NCBI RefSeq assembly: GCF_000698555.1
Contig: NZ_JFHE01000011.1
Location: 104,192-168,191 of the forward strand
Reading direction: 5' to 3'
From: Caballeronia grimmiae
Lineage (GTDB): Bacteria > Pseudomonadota > Gammaproteobacteria > Burkholderiales > Burkholderiaceae
Length of the DNA stretch: 64,000 bases
A program made the translations under genes and the position numbers. Shown here piece by piece: positions 17,352 through 26,158 of this stretch. Position 1 is the stretch's first letter. Every line of letters starts with the position of its first letter. The notes under the pieces were generated by a model. The model was not told where the DNA came from. It saw only the letters and a program-made list of their open reading frames with translations, and did not search any database.

Positions 17352-18170
17352 TTATTTGGTGCGCGCAAGCCGCTTCCTGAAGAAAGCGACGACATCGGCC
17401 AATGCGTCGGGATGCGCGGCAAGCGCCTGATGCGATGCCTTGCAATGCCGCGTCACTTCGGTGGGCACGCCCGCCGAGATCAGTTCCGCTGCGTACTTTT
17501 CAGCCTCGATGTGCAGCAGGTCATGCTCGGCGCTCGCGATCAATGCAGGAGGCAGGCCAGCAAGACGACGCGATTCGAGCGGCGCCGCATACGGATGCAA
17601 ACGTTGCGACGGATTCGGCAGGTAAGCGCGATAACAGCGCGCGCATTCGCTCAGTTCGAGATCCGGGCACAGCACCTTGCGCTCATCGGCGACGCGCGTC
17701 ATGCTCGGATCGAGCAGCGGCGCGAGCAGCACTTGCGCCGACATGCGAATGTCGCCGCGATCGCGTGCAATGGCAGCGACACATGTCGCGAGATTGCCGC
17801 CCGCATCGTGGCCCGCCACGCCCACTCGCTGCGGGTCCGCACGTTGAGCGCGGGCATGCGCCACGGCCCATTGCGCCGCGCGATAGCCGTCCTCGGGCGC
17901 GGCCGGAAACGGATACTGCGGCGCCAGCGAATAAGCCACCGACACGACCCAAGCGGGCGTATCGCGTGCGATGGTCGCGGCTGCGATGTCGGCATCGTCG
18001 AGCGTGCCGCTTGTAAAACCACCGCCATGAAAATAGAGGACGATGGGCAGGACGGTGCCGTCCGACGCGGGGCGATAGCTGCGCAGCATGATGGGCTGCA
18101 CATGGCCCGCAATGCGCACCTCTTCGATGCACAGTCTCGGTCCTTGCTCCAAATCCAGCAGTGATGCCAT
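17352..18170 (-). CDS. llpE: LlpE-like alpha/beta hydrolase with Asp at the nucleophile position
   Basis: 272-residue alpha/beta hydrolase of the hormone-sensitive lipase group, matching by position the llpE gene that heads the Burkholderia ceo efflux operon. The oxyanion motif HGGGF is at residues 48-52 and a C-terminal Asp (SAEHDLLH) and His (ASHQAL) complete the fold. The usual GDSAGG is GHDAGG, so residue 122 is Asp, not Ser. Reading the codons gives GGC CAC GAT GCG GGC, so the change is real. The ATG at 18170 has GGAAAT upstream; a GTG at 18209 is less likely. Confidence 0.82.
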   Translation of the reverse strand: MASLLDLEQGPRLCIEEVRIAGHVQPIMLRSYRPASDGTVLPIVLYFHGGGFTSGTLDDADIAAATIARDTPAWVVSVAYSLAPQYPFPAAPEDGYRAAQWAVAHARAQRADPQRVGVAGHDAGGNLATCVAAIARDRGDIRMSAQVLLAPLLDPSMTRVADERKVLCPDLELSECARCYRAYLPNPSQRLHPYAAPLESRRLAGLPPALIASAEHDLLHIEAEKYAAELISAGVPTEVTRHCKASHQALAAHPDALADVVAFFRKRLARTK

Positions 18171-18375
18171 GGTTATTTCCGTGCACAGCCCTGATTGCAA
18201 GGCCGTCACGCATGAGTTGCGATGGTCCGAATTCTGGAGTCCGCGCCTTTTTTAATAAATGCCTATAATCCGGCAACACAATTCGGTCGCCCCGAACAAT
18301 CATCGCTTAAGCTCCCGGCGATTTTCTTAGCCAGCCGCTTAATTCCCTGCCTCTATAAGCATCGAAGGTACGAAA
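18171..18375. promoter_or_regulatory. Divergent llpE-ceoR control region
   Basis: About 205 bp between the efflux operon and its LysR regulator. A TATAAT is present at 18264-18269 for rightward transcription. The region is AT-richer than its flanks. LysR regulators of this kind usually bind the shared intergenic DNA at T-N11-A boxes, but I could not single one out. Confidence 0.5.
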
Positions 18376-19386
18376 ATGGATCGGCTACAAGCAATGCAGG
18401 TCTTTACTCGCGTCGTCGACACCAACAGCTTTTCGCGCGCAGCGGACACGCTGAACCTGCCGCGTGCATCGGTGACGACGATCATTCAGAACCTCGAAGC
18501 CTTTCTCAACGTGCGGCTGCTTCAGCGCACCACGCGCAGGCTCAATCTGACGCCCGACGGCGCCGCCTACTACGAGCGATGCGTGCGCATCCTCGCGGAC
18601 ATCGAGGAAGCCGAGAGCACGTTCTCCAACAACGGCAAGGGGCCGCACGGCAAGTTGCGCGTGGACATGCCGGGGGCCATCGGGCGGCTGATCGTCATGC
18701 CCCAGCTATGCGATTTCCACACGCGCTATCCGGACATCGAACTGATGATGGGCTTCGGCGACAAGCCGGTCGATCTCATCCAGGAAGGCGTCGATTGCGT
18801 GATCCGCGTCGGTACGCTGCAGGATTCGAGTCTTGTCGCGCGGCGCATCGGCGTGTTTCAGGGCGTCACGGTGGCCAGCGCTCAGTATCTGGAACGCAAC
18901 GGCACGCCGACGACGCTCGACGATCTGCAGAACCACACGGCCGTCAATTATTTCTCGAGCCGGACTGGGCGAATCATGGACATGGATTTCGTCGTGGACG
19001 GCGAGACCATCGAAGTGAAGATGCGCGGCATGATCGCGGTGAACGATGCCGAAGCGTATCTGAGTTGCGGGCTCAAGGGCGTGGGCATCGTTCAGGTGCC
19101 GCGATTCATGGCGCTGCCGTATCTGCGTTCGGGCGAACTCGTCGAACTGCTGCCGCAATGGAGCCCGATGCCGATGCCCATTTCAGCGGTGTATCCGCAC
19201 AACCGGCATTTGTCGCCCAAGGTGCGCGTGTTCGTCGACTGGGTGGCGGAGCTGTTCGAACGCTGCCCGCTGCTGCAGGGCCAGAAGGAAGCGGAAGAAC
19301 GCTGCCTGCCGACGAGCACCGCATCGCCGATGATCGTTCGCCACGGCACGCCCGAAGTCGCGGGCACGGCGGACGTCGTGGTTTGA
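18376..19386 (+). CDS. ceoR: LysR-type regulator of the efflux operon (CeoR/BpeT type)
   Basis: 336-residue LysR-type regulator. The winged helix (residues 1-60, AMQVFTRVVDTNSFSRAAD, RTTRRLNLTPDG) is followed by an effector-binding domain with GKLRVDMPGAIGRL and DCVIRVGTLQDSSLVARRIG. The C-terminal 40 residues extend beyond the common 300-residue length. It is transcribed away from llpE-ceoA-ceoB-opcM, the arrangement of ceoR and bpeT, so it probably controls the pump in response to an aromatic ligand such as salicylate or chloramphenicol (inference from the family). Confidence 0.85.
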   Translation: MDRLQAMQVFTRVVDTNSFSRAADTLNLPRASVTTIIQNLEAFLNVRLLQRTTRRLNLTPDGAAYYERCVRILADIEEAESTFSNNGKGPHGKLRVDMPGAIGRLIVMPQLCDFHTRYPDIELMMGFGDKPVDLIQEGVDCVIRVGTLQDSSLVARRIGVFQGVTVASAQYLERNGTPTTLDDLQNHTAVNYFSSRTGRIMDMDFVVDGETIEVKMRGMIAVNDAEAYLSCGLKGVGIVQVPRFMALPYLRSGELVELLPQWSPMPMPISAVYPHNRHLSPKVRVFVDWVAELFERCPLLQGQKEAEERCLPTSTASPMIVRHGTPEVAGTADVVV

Positions 19387-19391
19387 CGGCT

Positions 19392-19424
19392 CGACGATTA
19401 TTCGTCGCAATAGATAAATCTATT
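19392..19424. promoter_or_regulatory. Two adjacent palindromes upstream of the DUF4148 gene
   Basis: Just after the LysR stop come CGACGA-TTAT-TCGTCG (19392-19407) and AATAGAT-AA-ATCTATT (19409-19424). The second is a perfect 16-bp palindrome of AT-rich sequence in GC-rich surroundings. Neither has a T-tract, so an operator is more likely than a terminator. Confidence 0.45.
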
Positions 19425-19536
19425 CGTCAATAGGCCATTTATCCGCCGCACCGGCGCGACTACATTTCGTCCTGTCACGGCGCATCGTTCATTCGCACGA
19501 TGCGCCGTATCCCGAAGGATCGAAAGGAGTCGCACC

Positions 19537-19881
19537 ATGAAACGCTATCTGCTCACGAGCCTCTCGCTCGCCGCTGTGTCTGCCGTGATCTCGAGCACCG
19601 CTTTTGCGGAAGGCGGCCAGGGAATCGGCCGTGCGGGAACGTATCTCACGCCTACGCAAAGCACGGCAAGCGCAAGCGAAACGCCCAAAACGCGTGCGCA
19701 AGTGCGGGCCGAACTCGCCGCAGCCTATTCGAACGGCTCTTTGCCGGCGCTCAATCGCAATACCTATCCTTCGCGAAGCATGTGGGGCGACGCTGTCGCC
19801 GCGCAGGCAGAAGCGCACAACCGGGCAATCGTCGATTACGCGAATGGCGCGCCGGCCGCCGCGAATCTGAGCTCACGCTGA
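19537..19881 (+). CDS. DUF4148 secreted protein
   Basis: 114-residue exported protein. A cleavable signal peptide (MKRYLLTSLSLAAVSAVISS, cleavage after AFA) precedes a short mature chain with the DUF4148 signature KTRAQVRAELAAAYSNGSLP. These small periplasmic proteins are abundant in Burkholderia and relatives and have no known reaction. AAAGGAG lies upstream of the ATG. The palindromes at 19392-19424 may regulate it. Confidence 0.88.
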   Translation: MKRYLLTSLSLAAVSAVISSTAFAEGGQGIGRAGTYLTPTQSTASASETPKTRAQVRAELAAAYSNGSLPALNRNTYPSRSMWGDAVAAQAEAHNRAIVDYANGAPAAANLSSR

Positions 19882-19917
19882 TTCGTTCGTCATTCTAACT
19901 ATCCGAAGGATAAGCCC

Positions 19918-20043
19918 ATGTTCGATACCGAATCGGCACTGGAGCAATTCTCATTGCTCGATGATTTCTCGACGGACGCGCCCGTCTGGCGTCCGTTCGC
20001 ACCGGACGAAACTCAACAGCACGTCGACGCCGAGACTCTTTAG
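19918..20043 (+). CDS. Tiny acidic ORF behind the DUF4148 gene
   Basis: 41-residue frame, MFDTESALEQFSLLDDF to HVDAETL, strongly acidic and without a signal peptide. CCGAAGGATAAG gives a good ribosome-binding site eight or so bases before the ATG. It follows the DUF4148 gene by 36 nt and its stop overlaps that of the convergent MocR-type gene in TTAG. It is not a known family to me; the ribosome-binding site is the main support. Confidence 0.45.
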   Translation: MFDTESALEQFSLLDDFSTDAPVWRPFAPDETQQHVDAETL

Positions 20044-21611
20044 GAACCCGCTTCCACCGCGCTCAACGCCCGCTCGATCACGCCCGCCAGCTTTGCAAAG
20101 GCGGGCGCGATCTCGGCGTTCGGCACACACGCATAGCCCAGCATCAAGCCCCTGCGCGCGTCTTCCTGATTCATGTAGTAGTGCGTGAGCGGACGCGTGA
20201 CCACGCCGCTCGCGAGCGCATCGTCGGTGATCGCGCGATCGCTCGCGTTGCCGGGCAATTCGAGCACGAAGTGCAGGCCCGCTTCGTCGCCGCGCACGGC
20301 GAGCGTTTCACCGAAATGCGCGCCGATCGCGTCGATGAGCAACTGGCGCCGTTCATCGTAAAGGCCGCGCATGCGCCGCACATGCGACGTCAAATGACCA
20401 TCCAGAATGAATTCGGTCATCACCGCCTGCTGCATCAACTGGCCTTCGCGGTATAGCTCCGCGACGCCGGTGCGGAACGTATCGACGAGATTCTCCGGCA
20501 CGACCATATAGCCCATGCGCAAGCCGGGAAACATCATCTTGCCGAGACTGCCGACATAGATGACCTGCCCCGCGTCATCGAGTCCCTGCAGCGACGAAAG
20601 GGGCCGGCTGCGATAACGGAACTCGCTGTCGTAGTCGTCCTCGATGATCCACACGCCATGCTGCCGCGCGAATTCGAGCAGCGCACGACGCCTCGCGAGA
20701 CTCATCACCATGCCGAGCGGATACTGATGCGACGGCGTCACGAGCGCAATGCGCGGCGGCGCGGCCATGTCGCGCGCGCTCGGATTGAGGCCTTCTTCGT
20801 CGACGGGCACGGGCACGAGCGTCAGCCCCGACGCCTGCAGCACGCTGCGCACGCCCCAGTAGCACGGCTCCTCGACCCACGCGCGATCGCCGCTATCAGT
20901 CAGAAGACGCACCGCGAGATCGATCGATTGATGAATCCCCGTCGTGATGATGATCTGATCCGGCGTGCATTTCACCGAACGCGCGACGCGCAGATAGTCC
21001 GACAACGCGCGCCGTAGCGGCCGATACCCGCCCCCCGGCGCATACGTCAGCAAGTCGGGACTCGCGCGCTTCCAGAGCCGCGACTGCAAACGGCTCCACG
21101 TCCGCGACGGAAACTCCGCCACATCCGGCACGCCCGGCATGAACGCGCCCCACTGCTTCGGCGCGACGCCCGCGTGGGCGATCAGCCGCGCGCCCCGCTT
21201 CGATATCAGGCAAGGCTTGCGCGGCGTTTCATCGGCCGGTTCCTGCGGCTTGCGCACAGCCGCACGGTCGTTCGGGGCGGTATCGGCGACATAGGTGCCG
21301 CTGCCGGTCGTCGACGTGACATAGCCTTCGGCCGTCAACTGCTCGTACACGTGCAGCACCGTATTGCGCGCGACGCTGATATCGGCCGCCAGCATGCGCG
21401 AGCTCGGCAGCTTCGCCCCCGACGCAAGCTGACCGGTCAAAATGGCCTGCTGCATCGCCTCGAGCAGTTGCCGGTAGACCGGCTCTTCCCGCGCGCGGTC
21501 GATTCGCGCATTCAGCCAGTCTGCAAGGTGGATCGTAGTCAAGGTGCTGTCCCGGGACGAGGCGCCAGCGCCGAAAGTGGCTCCCCGATGAATATTGAAA
21601 TGGTTCCCCAT
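20040..21611 (-). CDS. MocR/GabR-family PLP-dependent transcriptional regulator
   Basis: 523-residue fusion of a GntR-type winged helix (about residues 40-110: EEPVYRQLLEAMQQAILTGQ, GAKLPSSRMLAADISVARNT) and a class I aminotransferase-like domain. The PLP-lysine region reads VGSLGKMMFPGLRMGYMV, and IIEDDYDSEFRY is also typical. Such proteins sense amino acids or amines through PLP. It is divergent from the polyamine/GABA-type ABC operon and most likely controls it. The start codon lies inside an inverted repeat at 21602-21620. Confidence 0.92.
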   Translation of the reverse strand: MGNHFNIHRGATFGAGASSRDSTLTTIHLADWLNARIDRAREEPVYRQLLEAMQQAILTGQLASGAKLPSSRMLAADISVARNTVLHVYEQLTAEGYVTSTTGSGTYVADTAPNDRAAVRKPQEPADETPRKPCLISKRGARLIAHAGVAPKQWGAFMPGVPDVAEFPSRTWSRLQSRLWKRASPDLLTYAPGGGYRPLRRALSDYLRVARSVKCTPDQIIITTGIHQSIDLAVRLLTDSGDRAWVEEPCYWGVRSVLQASGLTLVPVPVDEEGLNPSARDMAAPPRIALVTPSHQYPLGMVMSLARRRALLEFARQHGVWIIEDDYDSEFRYRSRPLSSLQGLDDAGQVIYVGSLGKMMFPGLRMGYMVVPENLVDTFRTGVAELYREGQLMQQAVMTEFILDGHLTSHVRRMRGLYDERRQLLIDAIGAHFGETLAVRGDEAGLHFVLELPGNASDRAITDDALASGVVTRPLTHYYMNQEDARRGLMLGYACVPNAEIAPAFAKLAGVIERALSAVEAGS

Positions 21612-21620
21612 TGTAGAACC
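21602..21620. promoter_or_regulatory. Inverted repeat overlapping the MocR-type start codon
   Basis: GGTTC (21602-21606) and GAACC (21616-21620) form an inverted repeat with a 9-nt spacer, covering the minus-strand ATG at 21609-21611. It may be an autoregulatory operator in the 125-bp divergent region. Its overlap with the start also leaves open a later start for the regulator. Confidence 0.4.
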
Positions 21621-21736
21621 GTCTCAGGCTATAGTTAGCGCAAGTAGTGGAAAAAATTTCCGGAGCCGCTCGCCGTCCCGTTGCGGCGCCGGCATCCGAA
21701 ATATCCGCATTCAGCTTTCCGAAGGAGACACGGAAG

Positions 21737-22840
21737 ATGAAATCCGATCAGGTGATCGTCAGCTTTCGCGGCGTCCGAAAGACTTACGACGGCGAAACGC
21801 TCGTCGTGAAGTCTCTCGATCTCGACATCTATCAAGGCGAATTCCTCACGCTGCTCGGGCCGTCCGGCTCAGGCAAGACCACGTGCCTCATGATGCTCGC
21901 GGGCTTCGAATTCCCGACGGGCGGCGAAATCTGGCTCGACGGCAAGCTGCTCAACAAGGTGCCGCCGCACAAGCGCGACATCGGCATGGTGTTTCAGAAC
22001 TACGCGCTCTTTCCGCATCTGTCGGTGCAGCAGAACGTCGAATATCCGCTGACAGTGCGCAAGATGTCCGCCGAAGAACGTGCTCATCGCGTCAACAACG
22101 CGCTGAAGATGGTGCGCATGGAGAGCTTCGCGAAGCGTTATCCGGCGCAGTTGTCGGGCGGTCAGCAGCAGCGCATCGCGCTGGCTCGCGCGCTCGTCTT
22201 CGAGCCGAAGCTGGTGCTGATGGACGAGCCGCTCGGCGCGCTGGACAAACAGCTTCGCGAGCACATGCAGTACGAACTGAAGTCGCTGCACGAGAAGCTC
22301 GGCGTCACCTTTGTGTACGTCACGCACGATCAGGGCGAGGCGCTCACCATGAGCGACCGCGTCGCCGTGTTCGACAAGGGCATCGTGCAGCAGCTCGATA
22401 CCGTCGATCACCTCTACGAAGCGCCGTGCAACGAGTTCGTCGCCAATTTCATCGGCGACAGCAACCGGCTTCGGGGCACCATCGAACATACGCAAGGCGA
22501 TTATTGCGAGATACGGCTCGCGGACGGCACGCGGCTTTCGGGCCTGAACGTGGCGAAGGCGAACGCCGGCGCGCCGGCGGTGGCGTGCATCCGGCCCGAA
22601 CGCATGAAGCTCGCAGCCGGCGCGCACCGCATGAACGGCGCGAACGGACACAACGCGCTCGCGGGTGAAGCCAGGAGCCTCATCTATTTCGGCGACCACG
22701 TGCGCATGCGCTGCGGCGTGCGCGATCAGGACGAGTGTTTCGTCAAGGTGCCGCTCGGCACCGAAGCACTCGCAGGCTTCACGCCCGGCGCGCCGATCGC
22801 ACTGGAATTCGCGCCCGAGCATTTGCGCGTGTTCGCGTGA
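21737..22840 (+). CDS. ABC transporter ATP-binding protein, PotA-like
   Basis: 367-residue ATPase of the polyamine/opine/phosphonate importer family. Walker A GPSGSGKTT is near residues 38-46, the Q-loop is in GMVFQNYALFPHL, the signature is LSGGQQQR, Walker B is LVLMDEPLGALD and the switch histidine is in VYVTHDQGEAL. A C-terminal TOBE domain (from about 285) follows. The ATG at 21737 has AAGGAGACACGG upstream. It is first in a four-gene operon encoding a complete importer. Confidence 0.94.
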   Translation: MKSDQVIVSFRGVRKTYDGETLVVKSLDLDIYQGEFLTLLGPSGSGKTTCLMMLAGFEFPTGGEIWLDGKLLNKVPPHKRDIGMVFQNYALFPHLSVQQNVEYPLTVRKMSAEERAHRVNNALKMVRMESFAKRYPAQLSGGQQQRIALARALVFEPKLVLMDEPLGALDKQLREHMQYELKSLHEKLGVTFVYVTHDQGEALTMSDRVAVFDKGIVQQLDTVDHLYEAPCNEFVANFIGDSNRLRGTIEHTQGDYCEIRLADGTRLSGLNVAKANAGAPAVACIRPERMKLAAGAHRMNGANGHNALAGEARSLIYFGDHVRMRCGVRDQDECFVKVPLGTEALAGFTPGAPIALEFAPEHLRVFA

Positions 22841-22912
22841 GACGTTCCCCGGCGTGCCGCGCGCATGCCCTTTTCCGCAGTCAATCGATAAAACCAAGCA
22901 GAGGAAACCACC

Positions 22913-23956
22913 ATGAGGAAGTTCGCACTGTGTTCCAAGGGAGCCGCCGCGCTCGTGTGCGCGACGAGCGTATCGGTCGCGTTCGCGGCGGACCTCACCG
23001 TCGTCAACTTCGGCGGGGCTAATGGGGACGCGCAGAAGGTCGCGTTCAATCAGCCGTTCGAGAAGGCGACCAACAACAAGGTCACGGCGGTCGAGTACAA
23101 CGGCGAGCAGGCCAAAGTCAAGGCGATGGTCGAAGCCAAGCACGTGAACTGGGACGTGGTCGAAGTCGAATCGGGCGATCTCGGCCGTGGCTGCGACGAA
23201 GGTCTTTACGAAAAGCTCGACTGGTCGAAGATCGCGAAGAAATCGGAACTCGTGCCCGAGTCGCCGCAAACCTGCGGCGCCGGTTTCTTCGTCTGGTCGA
23301 CGGCCCTCGCCTATAACGCCGACAAGCTCAAGAGCGCGCCGGCCAGCTGGGCGGACTTCTGGGACACGAAGAAATTCCCGGGCAAGCGCGGCATGCGCAA
23401 GGGTGCGCGCTACAACCTCGAATTCGCACTGATGGCCGACGGCGTCGCGCCGAAGGATGTCTACAAGGTGCTCGGGACCAAGGCCGGCGCGGATCGCGCG
23501 TTCAAGAAACTGGACGAGCTGAAACCGAGCATCCAGTGGTGGGAGGCCGGCGCACAGCCGCCGCAATTCCTCGTCGCGGGCGATGTCGTCATGTCCACCG
23601 CGTACAACGGCCGTATCGATGCCGCGCGCAAGGAAGGCAAGAACCTCAAGGTCGTGTGGAACGGCAGCATCTACGACCTCGATTACTGGGCCATTCCGAA
23701 GGGCTCGCCGAACAAGGACGTGGCGACGCAGTACATCGCGTATTCGGTGTCGCAGAAGCCGCAGCAGGAGTACGCGCAGCACATCGCCTATGGTCCGGTG
23801 AACAAGGCCGCGATCACCGCGCTCGATGCGAAGACGCAGGCCGATATGCCGAACTCGCCGGCCAACGCGAAGAACGCGGTGTTGCAGGACATGGCGTTCT
23901 GGACCGATCACGGCGATGAACTGGAACAGCGCTTCTCGGCGTGGGCATCGAAGTAA
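22913..23956 (+). CDS. ABC transporter substrate-binding protein, PotD/PotF-like
   Basis: 347-residue periplasmic binding protein of the spermidine/putrescine type. A signal peptide ends near SVAFA-AD, then LTVVNFGGANGDAQKVAF starts the mature domain, with WDVVEVESGDLGRGC and LDYWAIPKGSPNKDVATQYI as family segments. The likely ligands are polyamines, GABA or related amino acids, inferred from family and from the GabR-type regulator. AGAGGAAACC lies before the ATG; gene spacing to the ATPase is 72 bp. Confidence 0.92.
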   Translation: MRKFALCSKGAAALVCATSVSVAFAADLTVVNFGGANGDAQKVAFNQPFEKATNNKVTAVEYNGEQAKVKAMVEAKHVNWDVVEVESGDLGRGCDEGLYEKLDWSKIAKKSELVPESPQTCGAGFFVWSTALAYNADKLKSAPASWADFWDTKKFPGKRGMRKGARYNLEFALMADGVAPKDVYKVLGTKAGADRAFKKLDELKPSIQWWEAGAQPPQFLVAGDVVMSTAYNGRIDAARKEGKNLKVVWNGSIYDLDYWAIPKGSPNKDVATQYIAYSVSQKPQQEYAQHIAYGPVNKAAITALDAKTQADMPNSPANAKNAVLQDMAFWTDHGDELEQRFSAWASK

Positions 23957-24034
23957 GTGGCTGACTGCGGTGCGACGGTCGCGCTTCCTGTGAGGCGCGG
24001 CCTCGTTACCGCCAAGTTGCAGGGAGACACCAGC

Positions 24035-25306
24035 GTGAACACCATCACGATCGCCGTGGACGAGTCGGGCGAATCGACCGCGCGCCTGAAAAAAGAGCTG
24101 AAGCTCGCCGACGCCAAGAAACGCGCGATGGCGCTTGCGTTGATCGCGCCGCTCGCCATCTTTTTGTTTCTGATCTTCGTGGTGCCGATCGGCGCGCTGC
24201 TCACGCGGGCCATCGAAAATCCCGAAGTGGCGAACGCGTTGCCGCATACCGGCGCGGCGCTCGCCGGCTGGGACCGCAAGGCGGCGCCGCCCGATGCCGC
24301 CTACGCCGCGCTCGCGCAAGACCTGACCGCGATTCAGGACGGCGATTCGATGGGCGCCCTCGCCCGCCGCCTCAACACGGAGATTCCGGGATATCGCTCG
24401 CTCGTTGCGAAGACCGCTCGCGCGATGCCGCTCACCGGCGACGACGGCAAGCCGCTCGCGCCGCCGCAGTTGCGTGCGAAGATCATCGAAATCGACGAGC
24501 GCTGGAACGATCCGGCCTACTGGCAAGCCATCGCGAAGAACGCGAGCCGGCTGTCGCCGTTCTATCTGCTGGCGTCGCTCGATCATAAGCAGGACGGGTT
24601 CGGCAACATCGTTCACGCCGATCCGGACCAGTCCATTTACGTCAACGTGTTCGGGCGCACCTTCGTGATCGGCTTCGCGGTGACGCTGTTCGCGCTGCTG
24701 CTCGGCTATCCGCTCGCCTACTGGATCTCCACGCTGCCCGCGCGCCGCGCGAACCTCGTGATGGTCCTCGTGCTGATACCGTTCTGGACCTCAGTGCTCG
24801 TGCGCGTCGCCGCGTGGATCGTGCTGCTGCAAAGCGAAGGGCTCATCAACAAGGCGCTGATCGGCAGCGGGCTGATCGGCTCGCCGCTCGCGCTGCTCTT
24901 CAACCGCGTGGGCGTCTATATCTCGCTCACCCACATTCTTCTGCCCTTCATGATCCTGCCGCTGTACAGCGTGATGAAGTCGGTGCCGCCGACTTATCAG
25001 CGCGCGGCGGTATCGCTCGGCAGCCATCCGTTCGCCGCGTTCTGGCGCGTGTATGTACCGCAGACGTACCCCGGCATCGGCGCGGGCGTGCTGCTCGTGT
25101 TCATTCTGGCGATCGGCTACTACATCACGCCGGCGCTGCTCGGCGGACCGAACGACCAGATGGTGAGCTACTACATCGCCTATTTCACGAACGTGACCAT
25201 CAACTGGGGCATGGCCTGCGCCCTCGGCGCGCTGCTGCTCGCCGCGACGCTGGTGCTGTACGTCGTCTACGGGCGCTTCACGCGCTCGAACGTGAGCCTG
25301 GGGTAA
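24035..25306 (+). CDS. ABC transporter permease, PotB/PotH-like
   Basis: 423-residue membrane permease. The first transmembrane helix (ALALIAPLAIFLFLIFVVP) is followed by an extra periplasmic stretch of about 150 residues rich in Ala/Asp, then five helices and the binding-protein-dependent EAA-type loop (AAVSLGSHPFAAFWRVYVPQ). I chose the GTG at 24035 because AGGGAGA precedes it at good spacing; the frame is open back to 23957. The long first periplasmic loop is a feature of this subgroup of Burkholderia importers. Confidence 0.9.
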   Translation: MNTITIAVDESGESTARLKKELKLADAKKRAMALALIAPLAIFLFLIFVVPIGALLTRAIENPEVANALPHTGAALAGWDRKAAPPDAAYAALAQDLTAIQDGDSMGALARRLNTEIPGYRSLVAKTARAMPLTGDDGKPLAPPQLRAKIIEIDERWNDPAYWQAIAKNASRLSPFYLLASLDHKQDGFGNIVHADPDQSIYVNVFGRTFVIGFAVTLFALLLGYPLAYWISTLPARRANLVMVLVLIPFWTSVLVRVAAWIVLLQSEGLINKALIGSGLIGSPLALLFNRVGVYISLTHILLPFMILPLYSVMKSVPPTYQRAAVSLGSHPFAAFWRVYVPQTYPGIGAGVLLVFILAIGYYITPALLGGPNDQMVSYYIAYFTNVTINWGMACALGALLLAATLVLYVVYGRFTRSNVSLG

Positions 25307-25311
25307 CAGAG

Positions 25312-26151
25312 ATGAAACTCGCCAAACCGCTGTTCGCGCCGCACACGTCCGCCATCGAGCGCATCTGGTACTTCGCGTTGCGCATTCTGTGCGTGCTGAC
25401 GCTGCTGTATTTGATTCTGCCGGTGCTGGCCGTCGTGCCGCTGTCGTTCTCGTCGAGCACCTTCCTCGTCTATCCGATTCCCGGCTTCTCGATGCGCTGG
25501 TATCATAACCTCGTCATGTCGGACGAGTGGCGCATGGCCGCGAAGAACAGCTTCATCGTCGCGCCATCGGCGACGCTGGTCGCGACGATCCTCGGCACGC
25601 TCGCCGCAGTCGGGCTGACGAAAGCGAACTTCGCCGGCAAGGGCCTGCTGATGGCGGTGCTCATCTCGCCGATGATCGTGCCGGTGATCGTCGTCGGCGT
25701 CGGCATGTATCTGTTCTTCGCGCCGCTCGGCATCGCGAATACGTACTTCGGCCTGATTCTCGCGCACGCGGCGCTCGGCGTGCCGTTCGTGGTGACGACG
25801 GTCGCCGCGACGCTGCAGAACTTCAACACGAACCTGGTGCGCGCGAGCCAGTCGCTCGGCGCGAACCCGCTGACGACGTTCTTTCGCGTGACGCTGCCGG
25901 TGATCGCGCCGGGCGTGATATCGGGCGCGCTGTTCGCGTTCGCGACATCGTTCGACGAAGTTGTCGTCACGCTCTTTCTCGCCGGCGCGGAACAGACGAC
26001 ACTGCCGCGCCAGATGTTCACGGGCATCCGCGAAAACATCAGTCCGACAATCGCCGCGCTCGCGACGATTCTCATCGTGTTTTCGACGAGTCTGCTGCTG
26101 GCGCTCGAATGGTTGCGCGGCCGCGCGGCGGCTCGGGCCGTGGCGGGGTGA
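25312..26151 (+). CDS. ABC transporter permease, PotC/PotI-like
   Basis: 279-residue second permease with six transmembrane helices, starting MKLAKPLFAPHTSAIERIW. The cytoplasmic loop RASQSLGANPLTTFFRVTLP is the EAA motif that contacts the ATPase. The ATG comes 6 nt after the stop of the first permease. The four genes together (ATPase, binding protein, two permeases) make a full importer, and the operon ends in a terminator 8 nt downstream. Confidence 0.93.
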   Translation: MKLAKPLFAPHTSAIERIWYFALRILCVLTLLYLILPVLAVVPLSFSSSTFLVYPIPGFSMRWYHNLVMSDEWRMAAKNSFIVAPSATLVATILGTLAAVGLTKANFAGKGLLMAVLISPMIVPVIVVGVGMYLFFAPLGIANTYFGLILAHAALGVPFVVTTVAATLQNFNTNLVRASQSLGANPLTTFFRVTLPVIAPGVISGALFAFATSFDEVVVTLFLAGAEQTTLPRQMFTGIRENISPTIAALATILIVFSTSLLLALEWLRGRAAARAVAG

Positions 26152-26158
26152 AGTGCTG

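Noticed and set aside
18222..19433. 403-residue frame overlapping the LysR gene in another phase
   Set aside because: Arg/His/Gly-rich shadow; the LysR frame has the helix-turn-helix and effector-domain motifs.
21869..24616. 915-residue minus-strand open frame opposite the ABC importer genes
   Set aside because: It is Arg/His/Ala-rich, has no domain, and is the mirror of well-supported potA-like, binding-protein and permease genes. Such frames arise from high GC at third positions.
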